Shown: positions 51,367 to 63,281, counted from the stretch's first letter. The stretch is 64,000 nucleotides of DNA from Gracilariopsis chorda (GCA_003194525.1 NBIV01000187.1:62001-126000); one strand, 5' to 3'. Notes: generated by a model not told the origin, from the letters alone. Numbers and translations: made by a program.

Positions 51367-54079
51367 GAGGTGCTTCCAACGAAATCGATACACCATACAA
51401 AAGTTACCTACCCTTCGGTATGCACATGTTGGCTGTAGGTTTACAGTATGCTGGTGGTTTATTTTCGACCGTGAATCATATGCACAGTAGGGTAAGTCGT
51501 ATTTGACATACTGTTACGATACAAGATAAACGGTTAAACGCCGTCTAATAAACAGCTGCTTCAAAGATTCGATCTTGCGCATGAAATATTTATCACTTCG
51601 ACGTACACGAACAGTTGTATCTGTTAAGAGTCAAAAGGTTTCCGTAAACGGTTCCAAGGGTAAGTGTGGACGCAAGCCTCGAAGCCTCGAAGCTCGAGCA
51701 CGAGCAGGAGAGAAAGGTAACATGAATGCTTTTTGTGAAGAATTAGACAGGAAAGGTTTTCCGTGGTGAAGGCTTGCTTGGAAGGAGAGAAGTGATGAAG
51801 GCAGAAATTCGTTGCTCGTGAAGAATCAAGACTGAAGGAAAGCCACGAGTGCGCAATTGGTGACATTGGTGCGTTGCGTTCATGATCCCGTGCAGTATAA
51901 GTTATGTCTAGTGTCTATCCGACCGCTGACCTCATATGAGGTCAAAACAATCAACTTAACCTTTAATTTTAGCTATTTTGATCGGATTTTTTTCGCCGTT
52001 TGTAGTCTGTATAAGTTATGCAACTTGTTTTTGTATTGCAAAAATTCTGAGCTTCTGTTGTTTATGCTAGGAGAGAAGCCGAAACATAAGACAAGCAGAT
52101 GGTTTAATAGAGATGTGCTCGTAAAATGTGTCTAGTTTACTACAAAGCTTTAGAAAACCGGCTTTTTTGATATCAAAAACGTACTTTTGATTCAAAAACA
52201 CCGTTTTTGACGCGTTTATGAAAGGTTCGAAACCTTCAAAAAATAATCATTTGGCAACATTTCATCCGGGCGGATAGACACTAGTCCACACAGGATCATG
52301 GACGCAACGAAGGTGCACAGTATGCACTGACAGACAGTTTGCACGTACACCTTGCCATTTTCATACACGAGCCAATCACGGCAAGTGCGCGTACAAGGTG
52401 TAAGCTTTATTTTTTTTGGCGAGATTTCGAGCTTTAGGATTTGTGCGCAGCTGTTAAGGTCGCAAAAAAGAAATGCGTCAACAGCTTCGTTCAACTTCTG
52501 CAATGCGATTTGTGTGCACGCAATTGTCACGCAACTGTCACGCAACTGTCACGCAACTCGACACGTGTACAGTTTTGTGTAGTATCAAAAACCAAATGTC
52601 GGTGGAAGCTACAGTAGGGTTCCCCCCCCCTGAGACAAAAAGAGCGCTGCGGAGCCAATTCGGTCCCCAACATTTTATTCAAAACATTTACTCTCTTCCC
52701 TTCTTCAAGCACGTGTTGTATCAAAAATTTTGATTCAAAATCTATATCTATTTGGCACATTGGAGCAAACGTATACCACGTGTACCACTGCACTCTGGTC
52801 GTCACGTTTGGTGATAATTTGATATCAAAGAAACCACAGCAGTGCCGTTTAGGATATCCACCGATTACACGTATGCAGTATTTTTAGATATCTACGAGTC
52901 GTCCACCTGCTGCAGGCTGTCATGGGCGCTGAAGCGGCTGTGTTTTGACACATTGTAAAACATGATGTGCACGCGCGGCGTAGAATACAAGCTGTTGATT
53001 GTTCCAACAAGCGCCGGTGGTGAACAACACGAACAGCTCAGGGGGATGGCAAATGCATGTGCACAGTACACATGCATCCTCCTTTCTACGCATGTAACGC
53101 TCAAGAACGCGGCCAAGAGACCGAGCTGTTGTGAACAAAGCACGCGCGCTACGCGCCAGGCGCATATCTCGGGAGCAATATCCAACCAAGTCAAGCAGTT
53201 TTCGGCAAGTTGTTCTGCATAAGTTAGCAATATTTTCGCTGCACGCGATCGGTAGACGGCTACGGTACAACGGTACTCGGTGGATGGAAGCCCGCTTGAC
53301 TGGCGCGCGATGGCAGGCCTGAAACAGAGCGAGCTTCCGCTGCACAAACGGCTACAGTTCGGAACAACAAAGCGCGCACAACTTTTCTGGAATAGGGCGA
53401 GCCATGCGCTTACTTCGTTCCGTAACATCTCATCCAATGGGCAGCAGCCAGCTGTGTATCTGGCACAGCTGTCAAGGCTGTCCCCGCATTTAGATGTGAT
53501 ATCATTGCATGCGCCGCCCGAGTGGTGCGATCACGGCTGAGATCGGCAAAACTCTTCAGCTGAACGTAGACTAGTCTATCCGGCACCAAAGGTAGACGGT
53601 ACCGGTACCTTTGCACCCTTCCTACATCTCCAAAGCATTCGCCCTTCTTTGCCCGTCGTTTAATGACGTAAGTGCGCGGAAGGCGAAGCCGCCTACGGAC
53701 ATGCTTCGTTCCACCAGTGCGCAGCTTCCACCGCACCGGCCGCGCTCAGGTCGCGGGTGAACGAAAGACAAGCCCGTGCACAAATATCGCCGCCGCGAAA
53801 GCATCGGAGACGCGGTAGTCGCTTCGCGTCTCTGTCATCCTGAGATTACACCGCCGTGCCCAGTCGCGGATGCGTACCGCAGCCGCAATGTGCTGAACCG
53901 CCTCCATATCTTCCACCTAAAGCTTACCACTCGTCCCCCTCCCACGCCGCTTCCTCTCTCCGAGCCAACCCCCCGTCCAGTTCCACCTCACACCAACACA
54001 CCCACCCGCACTCACTCGCAAGAGCGAAACACCCATAGCCCGCATTCCTCGTCCAACGCCTGCCGAAACACCTCCCAAA
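51367..54079. other. Intergenic region upstream of the symporter gene
   Basis: About 2.7 kb without a supported gene. It contains a possible non-autonomous element, with TTTTTTGATATCAAA (52163) and its near-inverse at about 52819-52832, and a short array of TGTCACGCAAC units (about 52527-52560). The minus frames of 140-180 codons near 52900-53440 overlap in two phases and have no motif. Confidence 0.45.
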
Positions 54080-55936
54080 ATGGCTCACCAACGCGGCAAA
54101 TGGTCCTCTCGCATGGCCTTCATCGTCGCGTCCATAGGCGCCGCCATCGGATTTGGTAACGTTTGGCGCTTTCCTTCCCTCGCCTATACATATGGTGGTG
54201 GTGCATTCTTTCTCCCTTATCTTCTCGCCCTCTTCATCATCGGAATTCCCGTCTTGATTCTCGAAGTGGCAGTGGGTCAGTTCTATCAAACCGGCGATGC
54301 GGGTGCCTTCGGAAAGGTTCATCCTCGATTTAGGGGTGTCGGCCTCTCCTCCATTTTCGCCGCTTTCGTCGTCACCACCTACTATTGCGTGCTACTTGCC
54401 TGGACCTTGCGCATGTTCGTGTACAGCTGCCAGGGTTCGGAAAACCGTTGGAAGGATGTCACAGGTAAGCAAGCTAATGACTGGTTCGTTGGTGTTGTAA
54501 CCGGTCTAAGCACAGCCGGCGATAATATCGAGCCCACTCGACTGGTCGGACCGAATGTAGCAGGACTTGCCGTCACCTGGATCTTCATCTATTTGTGTCT
54601 TGCCTTTGGTGTCAAATGGACTGGCCGAATTGCGTACGTCACCGTGGGACTGCCCATTGCAATCTTAATCGTGCTTCTTGTACGCGCCGTTACGCTTGAC
54701 GGAAGCGGTGATGGAGTCAAGGCTTATATCGGTGAGTGGGACATGAAAGTGTTGTCAGATCAGCCTGCCGTGTGGTCTGAAGCTGTTACACAAGTCTTCT
54801 TCTCTCTCTCCGTCACCTTTGGGATCATGACGGCGTACGCCTCGTATAATAATCGTAATGACCCCGTGTTTACAAACAGTATCATCATTGCCATCTCCAA
54901 TTCGCTCTATTCCATCGTTGCCGGCTTCGCTGTGTTTGGGACCATTGGCTATATCGCCCATAAAGAAGGTAAGACCGTGGACGATTTCAAAGATTTCAGT
55001 GGTGGTCCATCGCTCATCTTCGCTACTTACCCGGTGGCTCTGTCCACGCTGCCAGGGCACGGGCACTGGGAACGACTGTTCTTTATTGCCTTGTTTCTGT
55101 TGGGTATTGATTCCGCATTCGCTCTTGCCGAGGGTGTCACCACCGTGTTTCGCGACTCGGCTCTTTTGCGCAGGTTTCACCATGCGATCACCACCGCCGG
55201 TGTGTGTCTAGTAGGGTTTCTGGGAGGCCTTCTGTTCTGCACCGATTCCGGCCTCATCTTCTTGGACGCCACGGACTACTATGTGAACTTTATGATGATT
55301 CTCATCGGTTTCATGGAATGCTTCTCCATTGGCTGGATATACGGTATTGAGTCACAGATTAGTACGCTTGGATGGATGCCTGTTGTGGCGTACATGGCGG
55401 CCACGTTTGGACCCGTCTGCCTAGCATCGGGCTTTTGGTTTGGCGCCAATTCTGACGAGATCATGAAGGGATTCGTGTCACTGGTGGTGTCGTACGCAGT
55501 ACTCATGATGGGCGTGTTCTACCTATGCTACCGCGTCAAGCAGAAATCTTCCGAGGACATCACATGGCGCAGAATTCTGGTTGAACTCTTCATGGGCAAC
55601 GTGCTTAAGCTTCGCAAGGATCTCGTGGGTGTGGTGCGATACATACCTGTGCTATGGTTCTTCATGGTACGTCACTTGCTGCCGCAGTTGCTGTTAGTGC
55701 TGTTTGCAAACCTTGCCACCGCCAACAATGATGATACCCGTGCGCGTCGCAAGTTTGGGCACTATTCAAACTACCCCAGAGGATACCAGGCGCTAGGTAT
55801 TACCGTGTTCGTGTTGGCATGTGTGATTATTATGGTAGGCATGGTGTTCCCGAGAGCTTATGCATGTTTCGATAGGTCGACGATTACGGAGAACGAGCTC
55901 AGCGTAGAGGGGGAGGAGGTCGAGAGTGCGGTTTGA
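54080..55936 (+). CDS. Sodium:neurotransmitter symporter family transporter (SNF/SLC6)
   Basis: 618 residues from ATG 54080 with no intron. About twelve membrane segments are visible. The first, ASIGAAIGFGNVWRFPSLAY, carries the GNVWRFP hallmark that binds Na+ and substrate. YGGGAFFLPYLLALFIIGIP (TM2) and LEVAVGQF follow, then TYYCVLLAW (TM3), AVTQVFFSLSVTFGIMTAYA (TM6, unwound region) and IDSAFALAEGVTTVF (TM8). N- and C-termini are cytosolic in the family. It would take up an amino acid or related osmolyte with sodium across the plasma membrane; the substrate is unknown. Length and motifs suggest it is intact. Confidence 0.92.
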   Translation: MAHQRGKWSSRMAFIVASIGAAIGFGNVWRFPSLAYTYGGGAFFLPYLLALFIIGIPVLILEVAVGQFYQTGDAGAFGKVHPRFRGVGLSSIFAAFVVTTYYCVLLAWTLRMFVYSCQGSENRWKDVTGKQANDWFVGVVTGLSTAGDNIEPTRLVGPNVAGLAVTWIFIYLCLAFGVKWTGRIAYVTVGLPIAILIVLLVRAVTLDGSGDGVKAYIGEWDMKVLSDQPAVWSEAVTQVFFSLSVTFGIMTAYASYNNRNDPVFTNSIIIAISNSLYSIVAGFAVFGTIGYIAHKEGKTVDDFKDFSGGPSLIFATYPVALSTLPGHGHWERLFFIALFLLGIDSAFALAEGVTTVFRDSALLRRFHHAITTAGVCLVGFLGGLLFCTDSGLIFLDATDYYVNFMMILIGFMECFSIGWIYGIESQISTLGWMPVVAYMAATFGPVCLASGFWFGANSDEIMKGFVSLVVSYAVLMMGVFYLCYRVKQKSSEDITWRRILVELFMGNVLKLRKDLVGVVRYIPVLWFFMVRHLLPQLLLVLFANLATANNDDTRARRKFGHYSNYPRGYQALGITVFVLACVIIMVGMVFPRAYACFDRSTITENELSVEGEEVESAV

Positions 55937-56223
55937 GGGCGCAGGCCTTTGGGGAAAGCAGCGCAAGTGCACCAAGCAAGCGGCATATAGCAATCTGTAA
56001 CACTGTTTTATTGTTTAGCAACACTGAGATCAGCAATCCTTCTTCTTCGGCGAAGCGATGCATAAACTGGAATCCTTCTGTGCTGGCTGAAGCTCAGCTA
56101 CCACAACACTCGCTACAACTGCAATCGCATTCAATACAATTACATATACCAATCCTCTACCACTGGTACGAGGGGCTGAAGGGTTCTCGGCTCGTCCCAA
56201 TTCAAATGCGCAAACCGCTCCAC

Positions 56224-58071
56224 TTAGAAGCACTGAGCACTAGCACCGAAGTTGCTAGTTCCCGGAGGACACGGCTGGCAAACATCCGATGATGTGGCCC
56301 CTATCACAGTACTGACTGTCCCCGCCGGGCAGGAGCTGCACGATCCGGACCTTGGTTGATCGGAGAAGGTTCCCTCTCGACATCTTGTGCACCTATCCGC
56401 ACCAGCTGCACTGAACGTACCAGCGGGGCAGGGTTGGCAACTAGACGAGGTATCAGAGCCTTCTACAAGACTGAACGTTCCCGCAGGGCACGAAGTGCAG
56501 CTTCTTGACCTCAGATTCTCAGCAAATGTACCCGTGCTGCACCTGTTGCAGGTGCTTGATGAGCCGAGGCTGGCGGATCCTTTCGGACAGGGCTGGCAGG
56601 ATGAAGCTGACTGCGCCCCAACAATGGTTCCAAACGTTCCCGCAGGGCACCCCGTACAAGAGGAAGAACCCATCTGGTCCGAGTAACTGCCGGCTCCGCA
56701 ATTTGTGCAGGATGTAGCCCCATCGAAGCTGAACTTACCCTTTGGACATGGTCGGCACGCATCTGATGAAGTTGCTCCTACCGCAAGACCGAAAGTTCCA
56801 GATGGACAGCTCCTGCAGAAAGTTGCAGCGACACGATCACCGAATGTCCCGGCACGGCACTCTGTGCACAAGTTGGCACCACTTCGACTGAAAGTTCCCT
56901 TCGGACAGGGCATGCAAACGTCTGGCGACTCTCCTGCAGGGGTGGTGCTGAATGTCCCGGCGGGGCAGCTTCGGCAGGATGTTGATCCCGGCTGGTTGGA
57001 GAAGGTACCAGGTCTGCAACGATTACATCTGCTGGCACCTCGTCCACTAATGGTTCCTTCTGGACAGCTCTCGCAAGTCGACGGAGAACTGGCACCTATT
57101 GCTTCACTGAATGTTCCCGGTCTACAACGTCTGCAAGAAGTGGAACCAGGTTGGTCTGTAAATGTTCCTTCTCGGCACTGACTGCAACCTCTAGCTCTGG
57201 ATAAGCTGAAGGTTCCAGGTGCGCATGGTTGACATACCGAGGCTGATGTGGCACCCTCCTCTGAAGAAGATGTCCCGGACGGGCAAGATGTGCAAGAGTC
57301 GGAGCCTTCCCGATCAGCAAAGGTCCCAGCATTGCACCTGGAGCAGAACGTACTGCCACCGGAGCTGAACGTTCCAACTGGGCAATCCATACATTCGATA
57401 GACGATGTTGCGTTACGAACTGTACTAAACTTTCCAGAAGGGCAAGACTTGCAAAACGTAGATCCCGGCTGATCTGCAAACGTTCCAGGCCCACATCGAG
57501 TGCACACCGACTCACCAAACCCACTAAACGTGCCCCTTGGACACGGCGTGCAAGTATTCACTGACTCCGCCCCAATCTCACGACTGAAGGTTCCTTTGGG
57601 GCACCACGTGCAGAAACTGGAACCAATGGTGTCGGCATAGCGCCCTGCTTTACACTGATAACACCGGAAAGATCCCGCCGGGCTCAGGGTCCCCTTTGGA
57701 CAAGGTTGGCAAGCAGTAGGGGAATCAGCGCCTTGAGCATCGCTGAAAGACCCAGCAGGACATTTTGTGCAAGATCGTGCCGCTAAACGGTCAGAGAAAG
57801 TCCCGGCTTGACATGGGAAACAGTTTGGATTACCACCAGTTCCGGCTGCCGTACCGCGAGGGCATGGCAAGCAAGCAGCGCGTGAAGTAGCACCGGGAGT
57901 CTCACTAAATGTTCCGGGCGGGCAGAAACTGCAGAAATTGGAATCTTCTCTATCGGAGAAGCGACCAGGGGCACACGGTTGGCATGTGTTATTAAAGATG
58001 AATGTCCCTGTGGGACATATAGCCAGACATCCCGTCAGGAGCACGGAGAAAGAGAGAAACGCAAGCTTCAT
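56224..58071 (-). CDS. Large secreted protein of GCC2/GCC3-type (ephrin-receptor-like) cysteine repeats
   Basis: 615 residues from the ATG at 58069-58071. A signal peptide (MKLAFLSFSVLLTGCLAICP) is followed, almost to the stop, by about eleven tandem repeats of roughly 50 residues. The pattern is CxPCPxGTFS...CxxCxxGTFSDxxGSxxCxxCPxGTFSxxxGAxSxxxC. It is Cys-, Gly-, Thr- and Ser-rich with spaced disulphides, giving a rod-like extracellular protein, and no membrane anchor is seen. Such repeats occur in tyrosine-kinase-like receptors and in many secreted algal and protist proteins. Adhesion or matrix function is inferred. The plus-strand frames over it are shadows with LNVPAGQ-type mirror repeats. 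Confidence 0.9.
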   Translation of the reverse strand: MKLAFLSFSVLLTGCLAICPTGTFIFNNTCQPCAPGRFSDREDSNFCSFCPPGTFSETPGATSRAACLPCPRGTAAGTGGNPNCFPCQAGTFSDRLAARSCTKCPAGSFSDAQGADSPTACQPCPKGTLSPAGSFRCYQCKAGRYADTIGSSFCTWCPKGTFSREIGAESVNTCTPCPRGTFSGFGESVCTRCGPGTFADQPGSTFCKSCPSGKFSTVRNATSSIECMDCPVGTFSSGGSTFCSRCNAGTFADREGSDSCTSCPSGTSSSEEGATSASVCQPCAPGTFSLSRARGCSQCREGTFTDQPGSTSCRRCRPGTFSEAIGASSPSTCESCPEGTISGRGASRCNRCRPGTFSNQPGSTSCRSCPAGTFSTTPAGESPDVCMPCPKGTFSRSGANLCTECRAGTFGDRVAATFCRSCPSGTFGLAVGATSSDACRPCPKGKFSFDGATSCTNCGAGSYSDQMGSSSCTGCPAGTFGTIVGAQSASSCQPCPKGSASLGSSSTCNRCSTGTFAENLRSRSCTSCPAGTFSLVEGSDTSSSCQPCPAGTFSAAGADRCTRCREGTFSDQPRSGSCSSCPAGTVSTVIGATSSDVCQPCPPGTSNFGASAQCF

Positions 58072-58168
58072 CGGGTTAATTTCAACACCTTATGATTGAT
58101 CAAGAACCTGCTATGCTACCGAAAGCTGCATGGCGGCGCTCTAGAAATTGTGATAAAGACTCCATGGA

Positions 58169-58177
58169 CTTATATAC
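58169..58177 (-). promoter_or_regulatory. TATA box of the cysteine-repeat protein gene
   Basis: GTATATAAG on the minus strand, about 100 bases upstream of the ATG at 58071. Confidence 0.6.
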
Positions 58178-61100
58178 GGTTGGTCTGCTCATTTTCGTGG
58201 TTCTAGCCGGAACAGGAAAAGAAGTATACCGCGAGATCTAGTGTGCGGTGCTGGATCGTTGGACCTGGATCTGATTACATCTCCTTGACACCATTCCAGG
58301 TATATTCTTGTGACAACTACTGAGGAAGTTCGATAGTTGGGCAGGTCTAGCTAAGTTTAGCAAGCCCAGTATTTGAAGACCCTTATCCGATTGTAATGAC
58401 AATGCCGTAAACGGAAACGGAGCAATGTCGTGCCTGCTTCCGGAAGCTTTTGAACATCCCGCTTTTCCTCCCATGAAAATCGGCTGTGATAATACCACCG
58501 AATGAAAGGGCGACACCTATTTCCGTGGAACGGCCCTCATCGATTCAAGACTTTGACCGCGAATTAAGTCCGACACCCTAAGTCTTGCGATGGTTCACGA
58601 CCATGTGCATCTAGAAGGCAAGAACTTGACTCTCGCCATACTCTAAAGAATTTGAAATGATTTGTCATCACAACTCGTGTTTGTACTATGTAGCGTTTTC
58701 GAACCACAGGATGGTCCTGCTTCATCCTGGTGACACTAATGCATTGCTTCATGGGCAGGAGGGTAACGGTTTGCACATAGATACCATGATAGATGCAACA
58801 GAAAAGCGCGAGTTAAGCCTTTCTTTTGCACTGGCATGACTGTTATGACTTAGGCTTTGTCTTCCCAATATTCGTCCGTGAAACTTGGAAGATATACCGC
58901 TTTTGATGGTCGAACAGTACCGGGCATGGGCAAACCAATAATCTTTCGACTGCTTCCACAGAGTATCAATGTGGATAGGGCACCGGCCGCCTAAATTCTT
59001 CTTCTTTTTCTTCTTCATTGTGGACAATAGCTTTCTATTACTAAGCTGAAGGAGAGCTTTTAGTAAAAGCTTTCTCTTTTCAGGAAGGCCAAGAACTTTT
59101 GTGGCTGATGTCGGATTAACTGCTGTATACTTGGCAGCCTAAATCTCGAAGTTGGTTTGTTAAAGGGTGCGAAGAACCTACATGGCTGACCTGCTATGAG
59201 ATTGCTGTCCAAAGACAACTCATTTAGCCTTCATGCTTGCTTCTCTTTCATTTCATGGTCATCACTTGATCTGAATGACAATTTGCTCAAAATAGACATG
59301 GAGAGCAGGTTTCTTGTCTTTGTACGCAGCCATTCTTTCCTTATCTTATGCGATGCGCCGTTTCTACCCAATAAGAACAACTGAGGCGAGATTTGCATTT
59401 GGGTTGCATTTCGTCAAAACGTTGACCAAAGCCTTCTTGACAGCTATTGTCCTGATTTTGCATGTAACGTTTGGCCAGTTAAATTTCGATTCGAAGGTCG
59501 CCTTGTCTTCAGAAAAGTGCGTCCAGGACCCTAGAGCTAGGCCAAAGAATCAGGTGGGTTTACATTCTCGCCATCAGGTGATAGGGGGGTCGCTACCCTT
59601 TAGGTCTACAACCCTTATTCATCGTAGTCTGCACTCCCCTTCTGTATGCGACACAGCATATTTCCAGGCTGTTATGCTCTAAGGTACGAAATGTTAGGTC
59701 CAGCAGAACTACGACTTGCATGCATTCCTTGGCCGTTTTTGCCCTTGCGTTTCTTCATCAGTGTTCTGCGGTTGCTCCTCTCTAAGGTTATGCCCACTGG
59801 ATAACAACAAAGGTATCGAAGTTTCTTTGAGATATATTGCTATGAAAGACAAGCCCAAAAGATATCCTATCCAAGGAATCGTTGTACCCTGGGTCATGGA
59901 ATTTATTGGAGATATAATCCATCTAGCGGTCTTGGAATTATGGTAGTCTGAATGTTGGAGCCAGAGGGGTTTTGGAGGCCTTCGTAAGTCCGGAATATCG
60001 CTCAGCCATTATTAGAGCCTTTCTTGCATGGCTCATGAAGAAATATATGTACGAAACTCGCGACCATTTAGATAATTCATCAGGTAGGTCGTTGATTCAA
60101 ATATTTGACTCACTTGGAGAGCTATGGTTGTGTGCATTTTTTTCCGTATTTAAGCAGGACGTGCACGAGAAGTAGTAATGGAAAGGAGAAGACAGATGGT
60201 AGGATGAAGTGAGAAGCGAGAAAGATGGATTTCTAAGAAACCCTATTTACAGCAATTGCTAGAGTTCTGAAGTTATGTCTGAAAACCGAATAGCTCTTCA
60301 CCGTTATTGGCTCCCAAGTTCTTACCGGTTCATTAGAACAGCTAGGATGTGAAAGGAGGGCACTGCTTACAGAGGTAACCCTTACTTCCGTATCAAGAGA
60401 CGATCTGTTTGGCAACGACACAATTGACCAGTATAGCAGCCATGCTGACAGAGAAGACTACAAATCTAATTGGAACACATTTTTTGTTTGTTCTCCCAAG
60501 AAGAAGAAAGAGATTGTTCAGGTGTGGGCCACACCTGAACAATCTCAATTGATCTTGCTACAGTTTTAACTACGGAATGGCATGTTCCTAACATTTCGGG
60601 CTTACGAATAGATGTCGGAAGGAGGGTTGATCTAGCGACGCCTCGAACTCCTGAGCTGTTCGCATTGTTCCAGTTGGAAAGCACTCCAAGCGATTTAGCA
60701 ATAAGCTAGACAGCATCACTATCTCCGCAAGGTAAAGATCAGCAACAACGACATATGTCTAGAAAACGGCCGGCTAGAAGGGTGTTGGAATACTCACGGG
60801 GAGAGAAGTTGACAAGGACTCCCAACGCTTTCGGAATTCGCAGCGAGCGCCCAGAAAGAAGCAACGACAAAATGCCACAAAGAGATGATATGTTTTGTCA
60901 TGGGCGGAGCATGACAGTGTAACGTTTGTAAGCCACTTACACGTAGTCGCCAGCGATAGATATGCCACGTGTGTGTTTCTTTTGAGGGATCTGCTTTCTC
61001 AATTGCAGTAGCCTTAGTCTACCCAAGTAGCACTGCCACGTATTTGTAACCTGCCTGACGGGAAATGTAGGCTTCTGTGGTACACGTCGAAGTTCTACGC

Positions 61101-61293
61101 ACGTTGATGACCTGTGTGTGTAACCCAGCATCCATCGACTCTGTGGGAGTTCACTACAAGCTGATTCGTTCATTCAAACTCGGTTCCCCCTACGCTCGTG
61201 GAGGCTCACTACAAGTATCGCTGGACAAGCTCGCATCAGTGTCTGGCGGGACACTTTTGTAGCCCAGTCGTCTTACAGACTCAACCTATGCAA
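58178..61293. other. Long intergenic region
   Basis: About 3.1 kb. Short frames only (such as 59314-59682), with no motif. The one clear structure is the hairpin at 60510-60546. Confidence 0.45.
60510..60546. repeat. Perfect 18-bp-stem hairpin, one-base loop
   Basis: GAGATTGTTCAGGTGTGG, a G, then its exact reverse complement CCACACCTGAACAATCTC. No reading frame spans it convincingly. Confidence 0.93.
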
Positions 61294-61507
61294 GGCCCTT
61301 TCTACATAGGGACATGGACATGGGTTTTTGGCACTGCACCGGGAAAAGAATGAAAAATAATTCATGTTTACTAAGCGAAAATTTAAAAACAAATCTGGTA
61401 GAAAGATCCCGAAGTGTCTCTTCCGGGGGGTCGCTCTTTGAGCGACCCCAAAATCGTGGACAATGGACAAGATAGATTCTTGTCCATGTCCATATGTAGA
61501 AAGGGCT
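61294..61507. mobile_element. MITE copy 2 (about 214 bp), inverted relative to copy 1
   Basis: Left end GGCCCTTTCTACATAGGGAC, right end CATATGTAGAAAGGGC, forming terminal inverted repeats of about 25 bp that include GGACATGGACA. The interior matches copy 1 (5775-5983) on the opposite strand, including the AAAATCGTGGACAATGGACA block and GGGTCGCTCTTTGAGCGACC. The last is a hairpin that has decayed in copy 1. Confidence 0.75.
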
Positions 61508-62351
61508 GAAGATGTCGCGCCTTCATCAACAACGCCTTCACCGTTAATTCGCTCGTTAAAAAATTTTTGTACGATGCCGTTGGTGTAGATGGTATGAAAG
61601 GGTTCAGATAAAATGCGGCCAAGTGTACAATTTAAAGCTAGTCTTTATCTCTATCTGAGCATGCAGTAGACATACGTCTCTCTCTCTCTCCTTGTCATTT
61701 CGCCATCGCTTGGTATATGGTATTTTGTGTTGATCCGAGTTGTGACTTTTATTCCTTACGGTTCAAAGCATATATTGAGAGGTGCGTAGAAGGAACGGAC
61801 TCGATGCGCGATATGAACTTTTCAGCATTCAAAAACCTTCCTTCGTCTTTTGGTTCAAAAAATAATCCATTGCACTTGGGCCTCGTACCAATCCTTCGGA
61901 ACAGAAAAGACGCAAATCACTTCACCTACCATCAAAGACTCTAAAGGAGACGAGCGCAATGTCGGTGATGCTTCGTATTCAGCAGTGCTGTCAGAAATGA
62001 TGTGGCACTGCTCATCTTACGTTTCTTGTGCCGGGTACTGGGAAATGAAGGTTGACAAAACCCAATTGCGTGGAAACAGATTGTACACAGCGAAGCAAAC
62101 CATTTCATGAGCCTGTTGGGCAAAGCCGGGGTTTTTTAACGTCTTTGGTAACTGTTTCAAAATTATCTCGCACAGGTTCTGTACTTCTTCGACAGATCTT
62201 TTATTCTTGGGTAGAAGGCGCCAGTAAAAACTGACCGGCCTAGACAGAAGTAAGCACCCACTGTCTGAAGAGGCTTAAAAGCCTGCTTAAATTCCCGTTC
62301 CCGCACAAAAAAGTCATTGCGGTGTTCTGCAAAAGCGGTCAAAAATCTGGT
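61508..62351. other. Intergenic region
   Basis: About 840 bases without a supported gene. A TC-rich run (TCTCTCTCTCTC) lies near 61679. Nothing else. Confidence 0.45.
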
Positions 62352-62854
62352 TCAGCTTCCACCATGGTAGTTTTTGTAAGGAGATGGCTTGTCTGCAGCA
62401 TTTAGGTGTGAAAAAATATGTAGAAATGTGATAAGCAGATTCAGTGCCGTACGAAGAGCAGCAAACTTCTGACATCTCAGGAGTAACGGAAGCGCAGAAG
62501 ATCTACCTTTTGTAAGAATGCCAAGCGTCACCGAAGAGTCAGTAAAGAATATAATTCTTTGGTCTAATGCTCGTTTTCTTACCAGCCATTCAGTGCCAAG
62601 TAGTGCAGTGCAGTTGCCGACTCCAGACAATTAGTTTGTTCATCATTCTTCCATTTGTGCGTAAATGCGACAGGCCATGATAAGGTGGAGTTTAAATTTT
62701 GAGCAGATGCCTTAAGCGCCGCCTCGGTTCTCGGTTGGCTGCAGATTTCCCCTGAGAAGTCCGGGGAGTATAGAGGCGATCCGATGCTGTGATCCTTGTC
62801 GCCGTTGCGCAGAGTGTGGGGTGGACTGCCTGTATGAGAGATATTGCCGTTCAA
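62352..62854 (-). pseudogene. RNase H-like fragment of a retroelement (frameshifted)
   Basis: On the minus strand one frame ends ESATALHYLALNGW. After a shift near 62590 another continues WLVRKRALDQRIIFFTDSSV, then GRSSALPLL, and the SHLNAADKPS motif near its end. The order E...D-S...N-AD-P-S is that of RNase H in DIRS-like and related retroelements. No reverse transcriptase is seen between it and the frame upstream, so the element is deleted. Confidence 0.6.
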
Positions 62855-63281
62855 TGGCTACCATGCCTGCTTCAAGGGGATTTTCGGGAATTTCTCTCGG
62901 TGATAAAGTCGCATCCGCTTTAAGAGCAGAGTTCATCATTCGCTTGAGTTCATTTGGGTCGTCGTTTGTCATTTTTCGTAATCCGTCCTGTGACGTTGAT
63001 AGCAGCTTTTCAAGATCTTGCATAACGGCCTGGGGGTCACTGGACATTGCTGCCTCGGCTTGTCTCAGACGAAACAGATCGGCAAGAAGCTGAGGTTTCG
63101 TCGGAGGGTCTGAAAATGTTGTGCGCAGGTGTGGCGGGGCAGACTGGACAATCATTTGAAGCTGCTGTTCGTTGAGTGTGGTAAGATAGTAAATGGGTTC
63201 CTTGCTCATGAGGGAGCCATACGTTGGGGGCGGTGCTGCACTGGGTTCTGGGGTTTCTTGGTTGTGGTTGGAAGCCATCAT
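62712..63281 (-). CDS. Gag-like or unknown protein of a retroelement
   Basis: 189 residues from the ATG at 63279-63281. It is Pro/Gln-rich at the start and then helical and acidic (SDPQAVMQDLEKLLSTSQDG, LKRMMNSALKADATLSPRE). It sits directly upstream of, and overlaps, the RNase H fragment on the same strand, as a gag would. No zinc knuckle is present, so the assignment rests on position. It could be the truncated front of an element whose middle was lost. Confidence 0.45.
   Translation of the reverse strand: MMASNHNQETPEPSAAPPPTYGSLMSKEPIYYLTTLNEQQLQMIVQSAPPHLRTTFSDPPTKPQLLADLFRLRQAEAAMSSDPQAVMQDLEKLLSTSQDGLRKMTNDDPNELKRMMNSALKADATLSPREIPENPLEAGMVAIERQYLSYRQSTPHSAQRRQGSQHRIASILPGLLRGNLQPTENRGGA

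Noticed and set aside
56387-57472. Plus-strand frames with NVPAGQ-like repeats
   Set aside because: Mirror frames of the cysteine-repeat gene at 56224-58071.
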